IMG/VR virus record: IMGVR_UViG_3300047174_000304
Location: 1 to 44,097 of that record
DNA length: 44,097 nt
Origin: a virus
Direction: 5' to 3' (one strand)
In this document: positions 30,845 to 38,311 of the stretch, in pieces
Layout: every line of letters begins with the position of its first letter
How positions within the stretch are numbered: position 1 is the first letter of the stretch
Made by a program: the position numbers and the translations under genes
Notes under the pieces: model-generated
What the model was told of the DNA's origin: nothing
Databases searched by the model: none
The model's input: only the letters and a program-made list of their open reading frames with translations

Positions 30845-31158
30845 TAGGCCTCTCCTGCGCTTGGGGACTCGATAGCGCGCCTAGGCTTCACGCCTAACAT
30901 GACGACAAGGCCGCACTGGCGCTCAGGTCCAAGCGGCGCGACGAAGTCGATTTCAGCGACGAAGCGGTCGATTCGGGTATGAAGCGTGGCGTGTGGCTGG
31001 AACCTAGCGCCACGAGCTTGTGCGGTGACCATCGCCGCTGCGCCAAGCGGGCCGACAAGGCGTTCGACGAGCTCAATGGGGATGAATGTGGGGTCTTGAC
31101 AGGGGCGCTCTAGGCGCAACTCCATATCGTTCGGTTTTTGTGCTGGTATTCGGGCCAT
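30844..31158 (-). CDS. 104-residue unknown protein
   Basis: The product is MARIPAQKPNDMELRLERPC at the start, then ELVERLVGPLGAAAMVTAQA and a basic end. It has alternating beta-like segments and no clear motif. It lies three bases downstream of the DUF6456-like gene and overlaps the next start as TAATG, so it is part of one coupled group. Confidence 0.55.
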   Translation of the reverse strand: MARIPAQKPNDMELRLERPCQDPTFIPIELVERLVGPLGAAAMVTAQARGARFQPHATLHTRIDRFVAEIDFVAPLGPERQCGLVVMLGVKPRRAIESPSAGEA

Positions 31159-31161
31159 TTG

Positions 31162-31869
31162 TCAAGCTCTGAACCCAAAGCATCTGGCGAGCAGCCGAGC
31201 CGCCACACGAAGCTCGGTCTCCAGGCTGTTCACGGCGTCCTTCTGGCCTTGCCCAAGGTCGCGCAACGTCACGCCCAAGCCAGCGACCTGATCGAGGAGG
31301 CGGATCATCTGTTCATCGTGGCAAACGGCTTTGCGTGCATCGTCGAGTTCCCAGATCGCCTGCGCGCGGACTTCGGCTTTCGGTCCCATCCCGGCGCCAC
31401 CACCGCCTGCGGCGTTCCAAGACGATCCGGTCGGCCCGGCATGTGCCCGCTCGTACAGGTCGCGATATCGCTCCAGCGCCGCCATCTCGGCCTGGCTCAT
31501 TCGCTTCTTCTGCTTGAGCCAAAGCAAGCCGTCGCGGTTGAGGATGCGCGTGGATCCAGCCCTGTCGGTGTCGACGGTCTCGCCGCGCGCCTGGGCGAGC
31601 GAGATGGTCTCAGCCATGCCGTTGCCGACGACGAGGGCCTCAGCGCGTGCTGTGAGCGCGGCCTCGATGTGCTCGGCCTCAAGCGCCGCGTCTGTGTAGC
31701 GACGCGACAGCCAGTGCTGTTCAGCCTTGCGAAGGCGGCTCATCTGGCCGCAGCCGGGATCTGCTTCGACGAGACAGCGGATCCCCTGCAGACGTGAGCC
31801 GAGATGGTTCTTCAGGAGCGCGACCGCAGCGCTGGGCTTGGCGGTGAGGGTGCTCTGGGCAGTGGACAC
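31162..31869 (-). CDS. DUF6456-like regulator, candidate late-gene control protein
   Basis: A GTG start at 31869 follows GGAGGT with good spacing. The 235-residue protein resembles DUF6456-type alphaproteobacterial proteins. It has GLLWLKQKKRMSQAEMAALE near residue 112, a YRDLYERA helix, a Gly-rich linker, then LLDQVAGLGVTLRDLGQGQK and ETELRVAARLLARCFGF at the end. The last part has the spacing of a helix-turn-helix as found in sigma-like regulators. It lies between replication and packaging genes, where a late-gene activator would be expected. That role is inference. Confidence 0.55.
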   Translation of the reverse strand: MSTAQSTLTAKPSAAVALLKNHLGSRLQGIRCLVEADPGCGQMSRLRKAEQHWLSRRYTDAALEAEHIEAALTARAEALVVGNGMAETISLAQARGETVDTDRAGSTRILNRDGLLWLKQKKRMSQAEMAALERYRDLYERAHAGPTGSSWNAAGGGGAGMGPKAEVRAQAIWELDDARKAVCHDEQMIRLLDQVAGLGVTLRDLGQGQKDAVNSLETELRVAARLLARCFGFRA

Positions 31870-31964
31870 GTCGAAGACCTCCGTCGGAAACCGGGGAGGC
31901 CGAGCCGTCTTCGAGATAAGCCGAGTTCTGTTTACGTTCGTTCACCCGGCAGGGCAAGCTGCCG

Positions 31965-32510
31965 TCAGTCTTCAGGATCGTGATCACGCTCGCGTATCGG
32001 GCCGATGCCGCCTAACGGCTCTCCCAGATTCTGCGAGCCGTGCCATACGGGTTCTGGCTGATATTTTCCCATCTCATGCAAAGACATGACGCCAGACTTC
32101 ATGTCCGACTCCGGAAGGGCTCCCGGGCGATAGCCATAGAGGTCCCGTCGCTGTGCGAGAGCGTGCCTAAAGGTTCTCTGTACGTCTACGAACGCCACGT
32201 TGAGGCCGTGAAGGCTGATCGAGACGAGCCAAGCCGTGAACAGATCGTCCACGTCGAGCCAGTTCTTTTCCATCAAGTGGATTACTGTGTTAGCGACAAT
32301 GCCGTCCTGAGTGCTCCTAACCTCGGCGATCTGCTGCACCGATAGGCTATACAGGTATGGCCTGCCGCGTGTCTCAAGGCCGTACTGGGTGACGCACCAT
32401 TGGCGACCACGCCACCAAACTTCGTCGGGCTCATCCACTGGGATTTCGGAACCAGGCCGATCAGGCTCATCTTCGCTCAAATCCGCCTCCATCGCTCGGC
32501 AAGCCTTCAA
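31965..32510 (-). CDS. Unknown protein following the primase gene
   Basis: The 181-residue protein has an acidic N-terminus (EADLSEDEPDRPGSEIPVDE), a central WWRGRQWCVTQYGLETRGRP and a helical middle (NTVIHLMEKNWLDVDDLFTA). It overlaps the primase gene by four bases (ATGA), so it may serve DNA replication. No family is recognised. Confidence 0.6.
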   Translation of the reverse strand: MKACRAMEADLSEDEPDRPGSEIPVDEPDEVWWRGRQWCVTQYGLETRGRPYLYSLSVQQIAEVRSTQDGIVANTVIHLMEKNWLDVDDLFTAWLVSISLHGLNVAFVDVQRTFRHALAQRRDLYGYRPGALPESDMKSGVMSLHEMGKYQPEPVWHGSQNLGEPLGGIGPIRERDHDPED

Positions 32511-33460
32511 CTCGTCGAGTTATCCATCTGGCTCCAGCCTTTGGTAGATAGCACGTCGTTCCAATCTTGGCCCAGGACCTTCGGCGTCTTCACGATCGTG
32601 GAGAACCCCTTGGCGTTCAGCTTGTGAGCCAGCTCGAAAGCCCTCATCTGACCCACGTAATTCTCGTCGCAGTCCGCGTAGATGAACACCTTAGAAACGC
32701 CCGCCGGCGGTGACCACTTCACCATCATATCGGCGCTGACGACTGCCCAGCACGGCTCGCCGAACAACCTAGTGCACGACAGCGCCGTCTCGATGCCCTC
32801 GGCGATCCCGAGCGTGTCGCCGTGCTTCGCGAGGCGAATTGCACTGCCGTCTGGGATAGACCCCGACATGACCCGCTTAGGCTTCTCCATCTCGGCCTTG
32901 CCGCCCTCATAGGTCAGATAAGTCCGGTGGACGTTCGCCGGCTTGCCGTCGGGATCGGATATGCGAGCCAGCATCGCCGGGTGATAGGTCGGCGGCGCGT
33001 CAGGCCCTTCATGGCAGTACAGGCGCCCAGTCGCGCGCAGGGCGCTGGGGAACTCGGTCAGGCCGACCCGCTTGCCAAGATACAGGCCTGCAGCGGATTC
33101 CGGCGTTATCAGCCGAGCGGCTTCCCACACGCGCTTCATCGCCTTGCGCTTGTCGTCGTCGGACCTGTCCGGCGGACAGCTTTGGACAGGCACGCCATCC
33201 ACCATCGTCTCGATCTCCTTAGCGGTCTGGCGGAAGTCCCAGCCGTTTATTTTCATCACTAGATCGACGCCGTTCCCGGCGCCGCAGCGGGTGCAGAACC
33301 AGCTGCCTGAGCCGTCTTTGTCGTCGAACCGAAAGCGGTCTTTGCCGGCCTGACAGATCGGGCAGGGGCCGTGCTTGTTGCGGAGGAAGGTCGCTGCAAC
33401 GCCGAAGGCCGGCAGAATGCCAGGCCAGCGACCACGGGCGCGTTCATGGATGGGCGTCAT
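32507..33460 (-). CDS. Primase-type protein: zinc ribbon plus Toprim
   Basis: ATG 33460 gives 317 residues and has GGTGG before it; the earlier in-frame GTG is two codons upstream. Residues 28-60 form a P4/CHC2-type zinc ribbon (HGPCPICQAGKDRFRFDD, then WFCTRCGAGNGVD). A central domain of the DUF7146 type follows. From about residue 210 comes a Toprim domain with IAEGIETALSCTRL (acidic Glu) and VFIYADCDEN (DxD). It lacks a helicase part. Together with the separate SF2 helicase it would prime phage replication. Confidence 0.88.
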   Translation of the reverse strand: MTPIHERARGRWPGILPAFGVAATFLRNKHGPCPICQAGKDRFRFDDKDGSGSWFCTRCGAGNGVDLVMKINGWDFRQTAKEIETMVDGVPVQSCPPDRSDDDKRKAMKRVWEAARLITPESAAGLYLGKRVGLTEFPSALRATGRLYCHEGPDAPPTYHPAMLARISDPDGKPANVHRTYLTYEGGKAEMEKPKRVMSGSIPDGSAIRLAKHGDTLGIAEGIETALSCTRLFGEPCWAVVSADMMVKWSPPAGVSKVFIYADCDENYVGQMRAFELAHKLNAKGFSTIVKTPKVLGQDWNDVLSTKGWSQMDNSTS

Positions 33461-34928
33461 GACCACCGTTCGATTTGGCGAAGCGAATGTTCTGTGACCG
33501 GATCCAGGTCTTCACAGCATGGGTCAGGCTCTTGGCCGGCGGCTCGTCGGCGACGCGGCGATCGTTCGGCCAGACGCCGAACTTTTCCTTGTACTTGTAA
33601 GCGACCCAGCCCTCTTTTTTGTGCGTGTCGCTCGCGTATCGGCGCAGCTGGCCGATGAAGGCGCGCTTCTCATCCCAGCCGGCGTCGCGGTTGACCTTCG
33701 CCATGCCCTTGGCCGTCATCTCGATCAGCTCGCCGTCGAGCGTCTTCACGGGCGTGGGCACATGGACCGGCGTAAAGCCGCACGACGGGCACGCCAGCAC
33801 GCGCGACTGACGCACGAACGAGCATTTCGGGCAGTCCTTCGGCTTCTTTTCCACCGGCCTGGATGATCCGGTCGATTTCTTCGCCTTGCCGTCATCCAGC
33901 TTGTCGTGGTGGACGTCGGTGACGAAGCCCAGGTTCAGTGTTGTGTCGCTGTGATCCAGGATCAGGCAGTCGGCCTTGCCGTCCGCAGTCCGCAAGCCAC
34001 GGCCGATGATCTGGACGTACAGACTCTCGGATTTCGTCGGCCGGGCTAGGATCACGCACCGCACGTCCCAATCGACGCCCGTGGTCATTGTGCCGACGTT
34101 GGTCACGACCTTGAGCCGGCCCGCGTGAAATTCGACGGCGATCCGCTTGCGGTCCTCGAGCGAGGTATGGGCGTCGATGTAACCCGTCGGCACACCCGCC
34201 TCGAGGAAACACTGCTGCAGGTGCCGGGCGTGGTTGCAATCGACCGCGAAGCACAAGGTCGGGCGACCTTCGCCGCGCTCCAACCAGGTCGAGACGACGT
34301 CGCCGACGAGCGGGTCCATGGCCTTAGCCAGATCATCCTCGCGGTACTCGCCGGCCACCACCCGAACCTTCGAAAGGTCGGGATGTGACGGCGCGTACAC
34401 CCGGAACGGCGCCAGGAATTTCGCGTCGATCAGCTCCTGCGTCGTCGCGGCGATGATCAAGTCGTCATATGATTTGCCCAATCCCTTCGACCAGGGCGTC
34501 GCGCTCAGGCCGATGAAATGCAGCTTGGGGCAAGCCTTCATCCAGGCGTCGATGACCGTGTAGCGCTGATGCGCCTCGTCCACGATGACGAGGTCGCACG
34601 TCGGCAACGCGCGGCGGGTCAGGGTTTGGACGCTGGCGACCTGCACGGCCCGGTTAGGGTTCGTCATCGTGTGGCTGGCCTGGATGACGCCGATGTCCTG
34701 GATGCCCTCGGCCCAGAAGGCCGCGACGGTCTGGTCGATCAGCGATAGGGCAGGGACGACGAAGACGACGCGGCGGCCCTTCTCCAGCGCCCGTGCGATG
34801 ATCGCCGCCGCCAGCAGCGTCTTGCCGCCACCGGTGGCCATCTGAAGCATGGGGTGCATGCAGCCCCTAGCCAGGGATTGACGCAGGGACAGGAGCGCCT
34901 TGTCCTGATGCGGGCGGAGCGGCCTCAT
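33444..34928 (-). CDS. SF2 DEAD/DEAH-box helicase
   Basis: ATG 34928 overlaps the upstream stop as ATGA and gives 494 residues. Motifs in order: LRPHQDKALLSLRQSL (Q-like), ATGGGKTLLAAAI (Walker A, near residue 33), VIVDEAHQRY (DEAH, near 113), GLSATPW (III), TTGVDWDVRCVI (V), QIIGRGLRT (VI). A C-terminal zinc knuckle pair (CPKCSFVRQSRVLACPSCGF) follows near residue 370. This type occurs in many phages as the replicative or origin-melting helicase. Confidence 0.92.
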   Translation of the reverse strand: MRPLRPHQDKALLSLRQSLARGCMHPMLQMATGGGKTLLAAAIIARALEKGRRVVFVVPALSLIDQTVAAFWAEGIQDIGVIQASHTMTNPNRAVQVASVQTLTRRALPTCDLVIVDEAHQRYTVIDAWMKACPKLHFIGLSATPWSKGLGKSYDDLIIAATTQELIDAKFLAPFRVYAPSHPDLSKVRVVAGEYREDDLAKAMDPLVGDVVSTWLERGEGRPTLCFAVDCNHARHLQQCFLEAGVPTGYIDAHTSLEDRKRIAVEFHAGRLKVVTNVGTMTTGVDWDVRCVILARPTKSESLYVQIIGRGLRTADGKADCLILDHSDTTLNLGFVTDVHHDKLDDGKAKKSTGSSRPVEKKPKDCPKCSFVRQSRVLACPSCGFTPVHVPTPVKTLDGELIEMTAKGMAKVNRDAGWDEKRAFIGQLRRYASDTHKKEGWVAYKYKEKFGVWPNDRRVADEPPAKSLTHAVKTWIRSQNIRFAKSNGGHDAHP

Positions 34929-35506
34929 GCCACCACCTTCAGGTTGCACTCGGGATTTTCGCCCTCGTGTGGGCTAGTGGTGCCTACTGATAGGTCTTTT
35001 TCAAGATTTCCCTTACCTGGATAGGATAGCTCCAGCTTCAGCTTCAGTTTCTGATTAAGCAAAGCCTCTCGGCAAGCCTTAGCCAGCGCTTCCGGTAAGG
35101 CTTCCTGAAAGGCTTTCGCCATGCCTTTTAGAAAGGTATGGCACCGCCATGCCGTAAGCTGCTTCAGGTCACAATCTGGAAGCTTATCGAAAGCCTTTCC
35201 CCAAGCCTTAACGACATTGGGCGACTGCGGGTTATTATACCGAAGGAAATTTGGAAGGCACAAGAAGCGGCCATCGGCATCAAATTCGGCTATGCCTTTG
35301 CGCAAGACTTCGTCAAAGGCTTTCTGAAAGCGCGGCAGTTTCCATCTCATGTCGTCAGCTAAGTTTTGAGCTGTCGTCTTCATCGCCCCAATCATGGTCA
35401 TGTCGTCGTGCGTAAGTAGCAAGAACACGACCATCCTTGCGTCGTCAGATAGCGATATGAACTTGGCGTCGTTCCAGATGCGGGTATCGACTTTGCGGTA
35501 GCTCAT
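34925..35506 (-). CDS. Phage replication initiator-like protein (lambda O / DnaT type position)
   Basis: The 193-residue protein starts MSYRKVDTRIWNDAKFISLS, a winged-helix N-terminus typical of phage replisome-organiser proteins. LPNFLRYNNPQSPNVVKAWG follows near residue 82. The C-terminal third contains four-residue repeats (KAFQ, EALP, EALA, KACR, EALL) and a KLKLKLEL stretch. It lies just before helicase and primase genes. The gene is richer in A+T than its neighbours and holds an iteron-like DNA array, as lambda O holds its origin. Confidence 0.75.
   Translation of the reverse strand: MSYRKVDTRIWNDAKFISLSDDARMVVFLLLTHDDMTMIGAMKTTAQNLADDMRWKLPRFQKAFDEVLRKGIAEFDADGRFLCLPNFLRYNNPQSPNVVKAWGKAFDKLPDCDLKQLTAWRCHTFLKGMAKAFQEALPEALAKACREALLNQKLKLKLELSYPGKGNLEKDLSVGTTSPHEGENPECNLKVVA
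34985..35325. other. Candidate replication origin: 12-bp-spaced repeats plus AT-rich stretch
   Basis: AAGCCTT or its complement AAGGCTT occurs at 35074, 35097, 35109, 35191, 35203 and 35316, with near matches at 35062 (AAGCCTC), 35085 (AGCGCTT) and 35121 (ATGCCTT). From 35062 to 35127 the units follow each other every 11-12 bp. A stretch poor in G+C for this genome (about 34985-35060) lies at one side. Repeats plus an AT-rich element inside a replication gene is the lambda ori layout. The repeats also encode a four-residue protein repeat, so a purely coding origin is possible. Confidence 0.45.
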
Positions 35507-35727
35507 GCCGCTCGCCTGTCTTCGTCCGCATTGGCGGAAACGGTCTCCGCCGCCAGCAGCACCAAGAACGTCGCCGTCGCCGCTGGCCCGATCAGCTGCG
35601 CCAGGCTGCCGGCGATGGTGCGCGCCAGCAGCGCGTAGCCAGCCGCGACATCATCCCCGGCGCGCAGCCGAAAGGCTCCACGCCAGGTCCACCTACGCGC
35701 ATGGCTCACTCGTTGTTCGGGCGTCAT
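35503..35727 (-). CDS. 74-residue unknown protein
   Basis: The product has a basic N-terminus (RVSHARRWTWRGAFRLRAGD) and one hydrophobic stretch (LIGPAATATFLVLLAAETV, residues 44-62) that could be a membrane helix or a buried helix. Both ends overlap neighbours by four bases. Function unknown; it is part of the early replication operon. Confidence 0.55.
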   Translation of the reverse strand: MTPEQRVSHARRWTWRGAFRLRAGDDVAAGYALLARTIAGSLAQLIGPAATATFLVLLAAETVSANADEDRRAA

Positions 35728-35981
35728 GCTGCCTCCGGGCCTTCCGGTGCGCCCAGCTCATCAAGCGTGAGAGCGACCTCGACGATGGTTGACGTGCAAT
35801 CCGCGCCCGCTTCGGCATGGTCCAGCAGGAGCCGCAGCGAGTGGATGCAGAGTGCGCGGGCCTGGACGCGGCCTAGATCAGTAAGCCCAGGAACCACCGC
35901 CGGAGCATCAGCCCCGGCGGCGCCCCGGCTTATCCCTTCGGCGCGGCTCGGCCTGGGGAAACGGTGAACGGTGCCGGTCAT
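35724..35981 (-). CDS. 85-residue unknown protein
   Basis: This acidic protein has a Pro/Ala-rich start (TVHRFPRPSRAEGISRGAAG) and a helical second half (LGRVQARALCIHSLRLLLDH). It overlaps neighbours by ATGA on both sides. No motif is recognised. Confidence 0.55.
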   Translation of the reverse strand: MTGTVHRFPRPSRAEGISRGAAGADAPAVVPGLTDLGRVQARALCIHSLRLLLDHAEAGADCTSTIVEVALTLDELGAPEGPEAA

Positions 35982-36457
35982 GCGACCTCCCGCTTCATGG
36001 GTGTGACGGTTGAGTTTGCCGAGCTCAGCTTTTGGGCGACATCGACGAAGGCGCTAGCGGCCTCTTCGGCCTCGCCCCGCACCTTGGCGATCAGCTTGGG
36101 CGACGCGCCGGGCTGAGCGGCGGCGATGATGTCGGCGCCGAACTCGCCGGCCCGGCGAATAGCGTCCGACCCCGCCGACAAGGCGGCCGAGAGCGGCGCG
36201 GGCTGTTGCGCCGCTTCCTCGATGCGGCGCATGTAGACCTTCAGGAGCGGGGCTTCTGATCCGCCGGCCTTCAGGTAGGCCAGATCGAGCGCGATGCAGT
36301 CCTGAAGGCAGGGGCAGCGGTCCACGTCGGGATCGGACCAATGTCGCACCGCCCGGTCGGTCTTACCCACAGCCTCGGCAGCGCCTTCCCACGTGATCAG
36401 GGCGGCAATGACGGTGATGGCGTGCTCAGGCGTCATCTGTTCGCGTGCCTTGGTCAT
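35978..36457 (-). CDS. Phage regulatory protein, CII-like
   Basis: This protein has 159 residues. The N-terminal helix-turn-helix region (MTPEHAITVIAALITWEGAA, then EAVGKTDRAVRHWSDPDVDR) resembles CII-like phage regulators, which bind DNA and choose between lysis and lysogeny. A Cys pair (RCPCLQDCIALD) and a long helical C-terminus follow. It is the first large gene of the leftward early operon, a usual place for cII. The exact function is inferred from fold and position. Confidence 0.6.
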   Translation of the reverse strand: MTKAREQMTPEHAITVIAALITWEGAAEAVGKTDRAVRHWSDPDVDRCPCLQDCIALDLAYLKAGGSEAPLLKVYMRRIEEAAQQPAPLSAALSAGSDAIRRAGEFGADIIAAAQPGASPKLIAKVRGEAEEAASAFVDVAQKLSSANSTVTPMKREVA

Positions 36458-36522
36458 GCCCAGACTCCGTTCAAAATCGGCCGCCGTTCGAACGCGACGG
36501 CCAAGCTGTCCATCTGCATCAT
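36454..36522 (-). CDS. Possible 22-residue leader peptide before the CII-like gene
   Basis: ATG 36522 opens MMQMDSLAVAFERRPILNG and the frame stops with a TGA that overlaps the CII-like ATG (ATGA). The frame is longer upstream but there runs antisense to a plus-strand gene. There is no strong ribosome site. It may couple translation of the regulator or may be chance. Confidence 0.2.
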   Translation of the reverse strand: MMQMDSLAVAFERRPILNGVWA

Positions 36523-36552
36523 CTGGTCATCACGACCCCGGAGACTGGAGCG

Positions 36553-36756
36553 ATGGCGACAGAGGAACGAGAGCGGCGAACGAATTTGGAGCTGGCGGTA
36601 GACCTGCTCGCCGCAGCCAGGGAGATGACGCAGATCGCCTCCACCCTGCGGGGAGACCGCGCGAACAAGCTGCGCCACTGGGCGGATCGGCTCACCGACC
36701 GCGGCCTGGCGCTGGTGGTGCGCGACATCGAGCGCAACCCGGTCCGGGGTGCGTGA
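36553..36756 (+). CDS. 67-residue helical protein, unknown
   Basis: Start ATG 36553 has GGAG two bases upstream, which is close. The product (MATEERERRTNLELAVDLLA at the start, then HWADRLTDRGLALVVRDIER) is charged, helical and protein-like. It diverges from the CII-like operon, so the roughly 95 bases between them probably hold promoters for both. No family is known to me. Confidence 0.5.
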   Translation: MATEERERRTNLELAVDLLAAAREMTQIASTLRGDRANKLRHWADRLTDRGLALVVRDIERNPVRGA

Positions 36757-36873
36757 GGTGGTTAGCGTGGTAGTGTCCCGGAAGAGACTCGCACCCGCCG
36801 TGGAGGGGGCGTTGCCCACCCCGGTAGGACATGCTCTCGTGGCAGTTGCAACACGAACTAAGGAGCAATGGGT

Positions 36874-37137
36874 ATGGCCGAAACTAAGGTCCCGACGGTC
36901 GAGATCGAGAACATCGAACTTAGGACTGAGCACCAGTTTTATTCGGACAAGTCGCCTCGAATGGCGTTTGCCACCTTCAAGGTTGCCGCTCGTGGAGGCG
37001 ACTCCAAGATGGACTTCATTATCCCCTTTGACCTCGACGTCACGGGCCGTGAAGAGGCGGTCGTCACTATGGCGAGAGCTGAGTTTCATCGCTTTATCCG
37101 CGCCCTTGCGGATCAGACTGAGACTTGGAAGAGCTGA
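36874..37137 (+). CDS. 87-residue unknown protein
   Basis: AAGGAG lies eight bases before ATG 36874, so this start is preferred over ATG 36868, which is only two bases from it. The protein has a beta-rich first half (VEIENIELRTEHQFYSDKSP) and a helical end. Its 3' end overlaps the converging 61-residue gene by 44 bases. Function unknown. Confidence 0.6.
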   Translation: MAETKVPTVEIENIELRTEHQFYSDKSPRMAFATFKVAARGGDSKMDFIIPFDLDVTGREEAVVTMARAEFHRFIRALADQTETWKS

Positions 37138-37279
37138 GGTAGAAGGCGGCGGACGCGAGCACCCGATCAACGGCCCGATGCATCGCAGTCATCCGGCCGA
37201 TCACTTCCAGTTCGCGTCGGTCGATCTCCTCCCGCAAGATTCGGCGCACCTCGCCTTCCTGTTCCGCCGTGAAGCTCAT
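37094..37279 (-). CDS. 61-residue unknown protein
   Basis: AGGAG is placed six bases before the ATG. The product (MSFTAEQEGEVRRILREEID) is an amphipathic helix-rich protein with a Ser-rich tail. It diverges from the 91-residue gene at 37312 and converges with the gene at 36874. Function unknown. Confidence 0.5.
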   Translation of the reverse strand: MSFTAEQEGEVRRILREEIDRRELEVIGRMTAMHRAVDRVLASAAFYLSSSKSQSDPQGRG

Positions 37280-37311
37280 GGTGCGCTCCTATGATGGGAG
37301 AAGGGCAGGGG

Positions 37312-37587
37312 ATGCTGGAGGCCTACCGCGTGGCCATCGACCGGCTGCGGGAGGTGGGCGCCACCGCCGTGGCTGACCGCTTCGAGCTGCGGGCCGCGCG
37401 CCTGGGCAAGCCGGCGCTGCGGCGTCCAGCACTGCCGGCGGCCATTCAGCACGCTATCGACGCGGGCGGCTGTCGGATCGCGGCGAGGCTGGATCCTAAT
37501 CGCGGGGCCATCTGGCTGACCATTGCCGAGGATCAGCATGGCTTGGCAGCGGAGCGGCTGCGGCGGGTGCAGGGGGTGGTGCGGTGA
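37312..37587 (+). CDS. 91-residue unknown protein
   Basis: ATG 37312 is chosen because AGAAGG and GGG precede it at normal distance; ATG 37291 and 37294 are possible. The product is helical, then Arg/Ala-rich, with a beta-like end (RIAARLDPNRGAIWLTIAED). It is divergent from the 61-residue gene. Function unknown. Confidence 0.5.
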   Translation: MLEAYRVAIDRLREVGATAVADRFELRAARLGKPALRRPALPAAIQHAIDAGGCRIAARLDPNRGAIWLTIAEDQHGLAAERLRRVQGVVR

Positions 37588-37684
37588 TGTGTGCTCCATA
37601 TCAGGCGCCCCAGCCGGCTATCGGCTTGTCGGAAGCTATGGGGTCTGTTCCACTCGGGATCGCGAGACCGAGCAGGGAACCGAG

Positions 37685-37906
37685 ATGGCGAATCCTGATT
37701 TCAGCCGAGAGAAGCTCCCCGCCAAGTGCGGCGGCTGCGGCCACGATCTCGGCGCCACGCTTGGTCAGGTCCGCCGAAATCCCGACCTGGTATGCTCCGT
37801 CTGCGGCGAGACGACCCGTATCGACACCCGTCAGGCGGAGGAAGCCTTCAGGTCCGCTGAGAAGCGCCTCAGAGACTTCGCCAAGGGGCTTGGAAAGCGC
37901 CGCTAG
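37685..37906 (+). CDS. 73-residue zinc-ribbon protein
   Basis: The product has CGGCGHDLGATLGQVRRNPD and then VCSVCGE, a pair of CxxC knuckles, followed by an amphipathic helix (AEEAFRSAEKRLRDFAKGLG). Proteins with a C-x-x-C-G-x-x-x-x-x-x-x-G-x-x-R-x-N-P arrangement are frequent small unnamed products in Proteobacteria. A weak AGGGA lies upstream. It converges on the Cro-like gene. A role in nucleic-acid binding is only suggested by the fold. Confidence 0.6.
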   Translation: MANPDFSREKLPAKCGGCGHDLGATLGQVRRNPDLVCSVCGETTRIDTRQAEEAFRSAEKRLRDFAKGLGKRR

Positions 37907-38022
37907 ACGGTGCTGCGTTTCCAATAGGGAGATGCAGGTTGTCTCCCAGGCGTCGATGCCGGCAAGGGACAGCTGCGGGGGAGATTCGCATGGCTCGGCT
38001 TGATGGTGCGGTGAGGAGCACA

Positions 38023-38223
38023 TCAGGCGGCCTCTTGCTCCAGCGCGGCAAGATCGGCCAGCGCGCGCTGCAAGCGCCGAATTCCTACATCGCTCTTCCC
38101 GGAAGCAAGCTCGTCGAGGCGCTTCCCGTCCATAAACAGTTTGGTGGAAAGCGTACTACGCTTGAGGCCGAGGATGCTACATGCCGCGTCACAGCGGCTA
38201 AGAAACGAGCTTACGGGGTCCAT
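38023..38223 (-). CDS. Cro-like small regulator
   Basis: ATG 38223 gives 66 residues. The earlier TTG in frame is part of the -35 box and is rejected. The protein has a helical DNA-binding-type region (FLSRCDAACSILGLKRSTLS) and a SDVGIRRLQRALADLAALEQ end. It faces the CI-like gene across about 90 bases of operators, the classic cI/cro arrangement. The -10 box lies six bases before the ATG, so its mRNA is probably leaderless. Confidence 0.6.
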   Translation of the reverse strand: MDPVSSFLSRCDAACSILGLKRSTLSTKLFMDGKRLDELASGKSDVGIRRLQRALADLAALEQEAA

Positions 38224-38224
38224 T

Positions 38225-38258
38225 CCCCGACTATTCGGGGCATGCCCCGGTTTGTCAA
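38225..38258 (-). promoter_or_regulatory. Leftward promoter of the Cro-like gene with operator in the spacer
   Basis: On the minus strand TTGACA (38258-38253) is followed by 17 bases and AATAGT (38235-38230). The perfect palindrome CGGGGCATGCCCCG (38236-38249) fills the spacer, so bound repressor would block the polymerase. A second inverted repeat, CCCCGACTATTCGGGG (38225-38240), shares one half-site and covers the -10. Start codon follows six bases after the -10. Confidence 0.65.
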
Positions 38259-38276
38259 CCCTGTTCAAAACCCGAC

Positions 38277-38311
38277 TTCACCCCAGCACCTGTTTCGGGG
38301 ATAATCCCGGC
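38277..38311 (+). promoter_or_regulatory. Promoter of the CI-like gene with overlapping operator
   Basis: TTCACC (38277-38282), a 17-base spacer and GATAAT (38300-38305, five of six consensus bases) end six bases before ATG 38312. The operator CGGGGATAATCCCG (38296-38309) covers the -10. The repressor would thus limit its own synthesis, and the message would begin at or next to the start codon. Confidence 0.6.

Noticed and set aside
30503-30847. 114-codon plus-strand ORF
   Set aside because: Two minus-strand genes over the same bases are linked by TAATG and ATGA and have more natural composition.
37601-38023. 140-codon minus-strand ORF whose ATG overlaps the Cro-like stop (TGATG)
   Set aside because: The overlap is suggestive and the first 40 residues look fairly natural, but most of it is antisense to the plus-strand zinc-ribbon gene, which has clear CxxC motifs. 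It remains a weak possibility.
38141-38311. Upstream extension of the repressor reading frame
   Set aside because: It runs through the -35 and -10 boxes and operators; the promoter position fixes the start at 38312.
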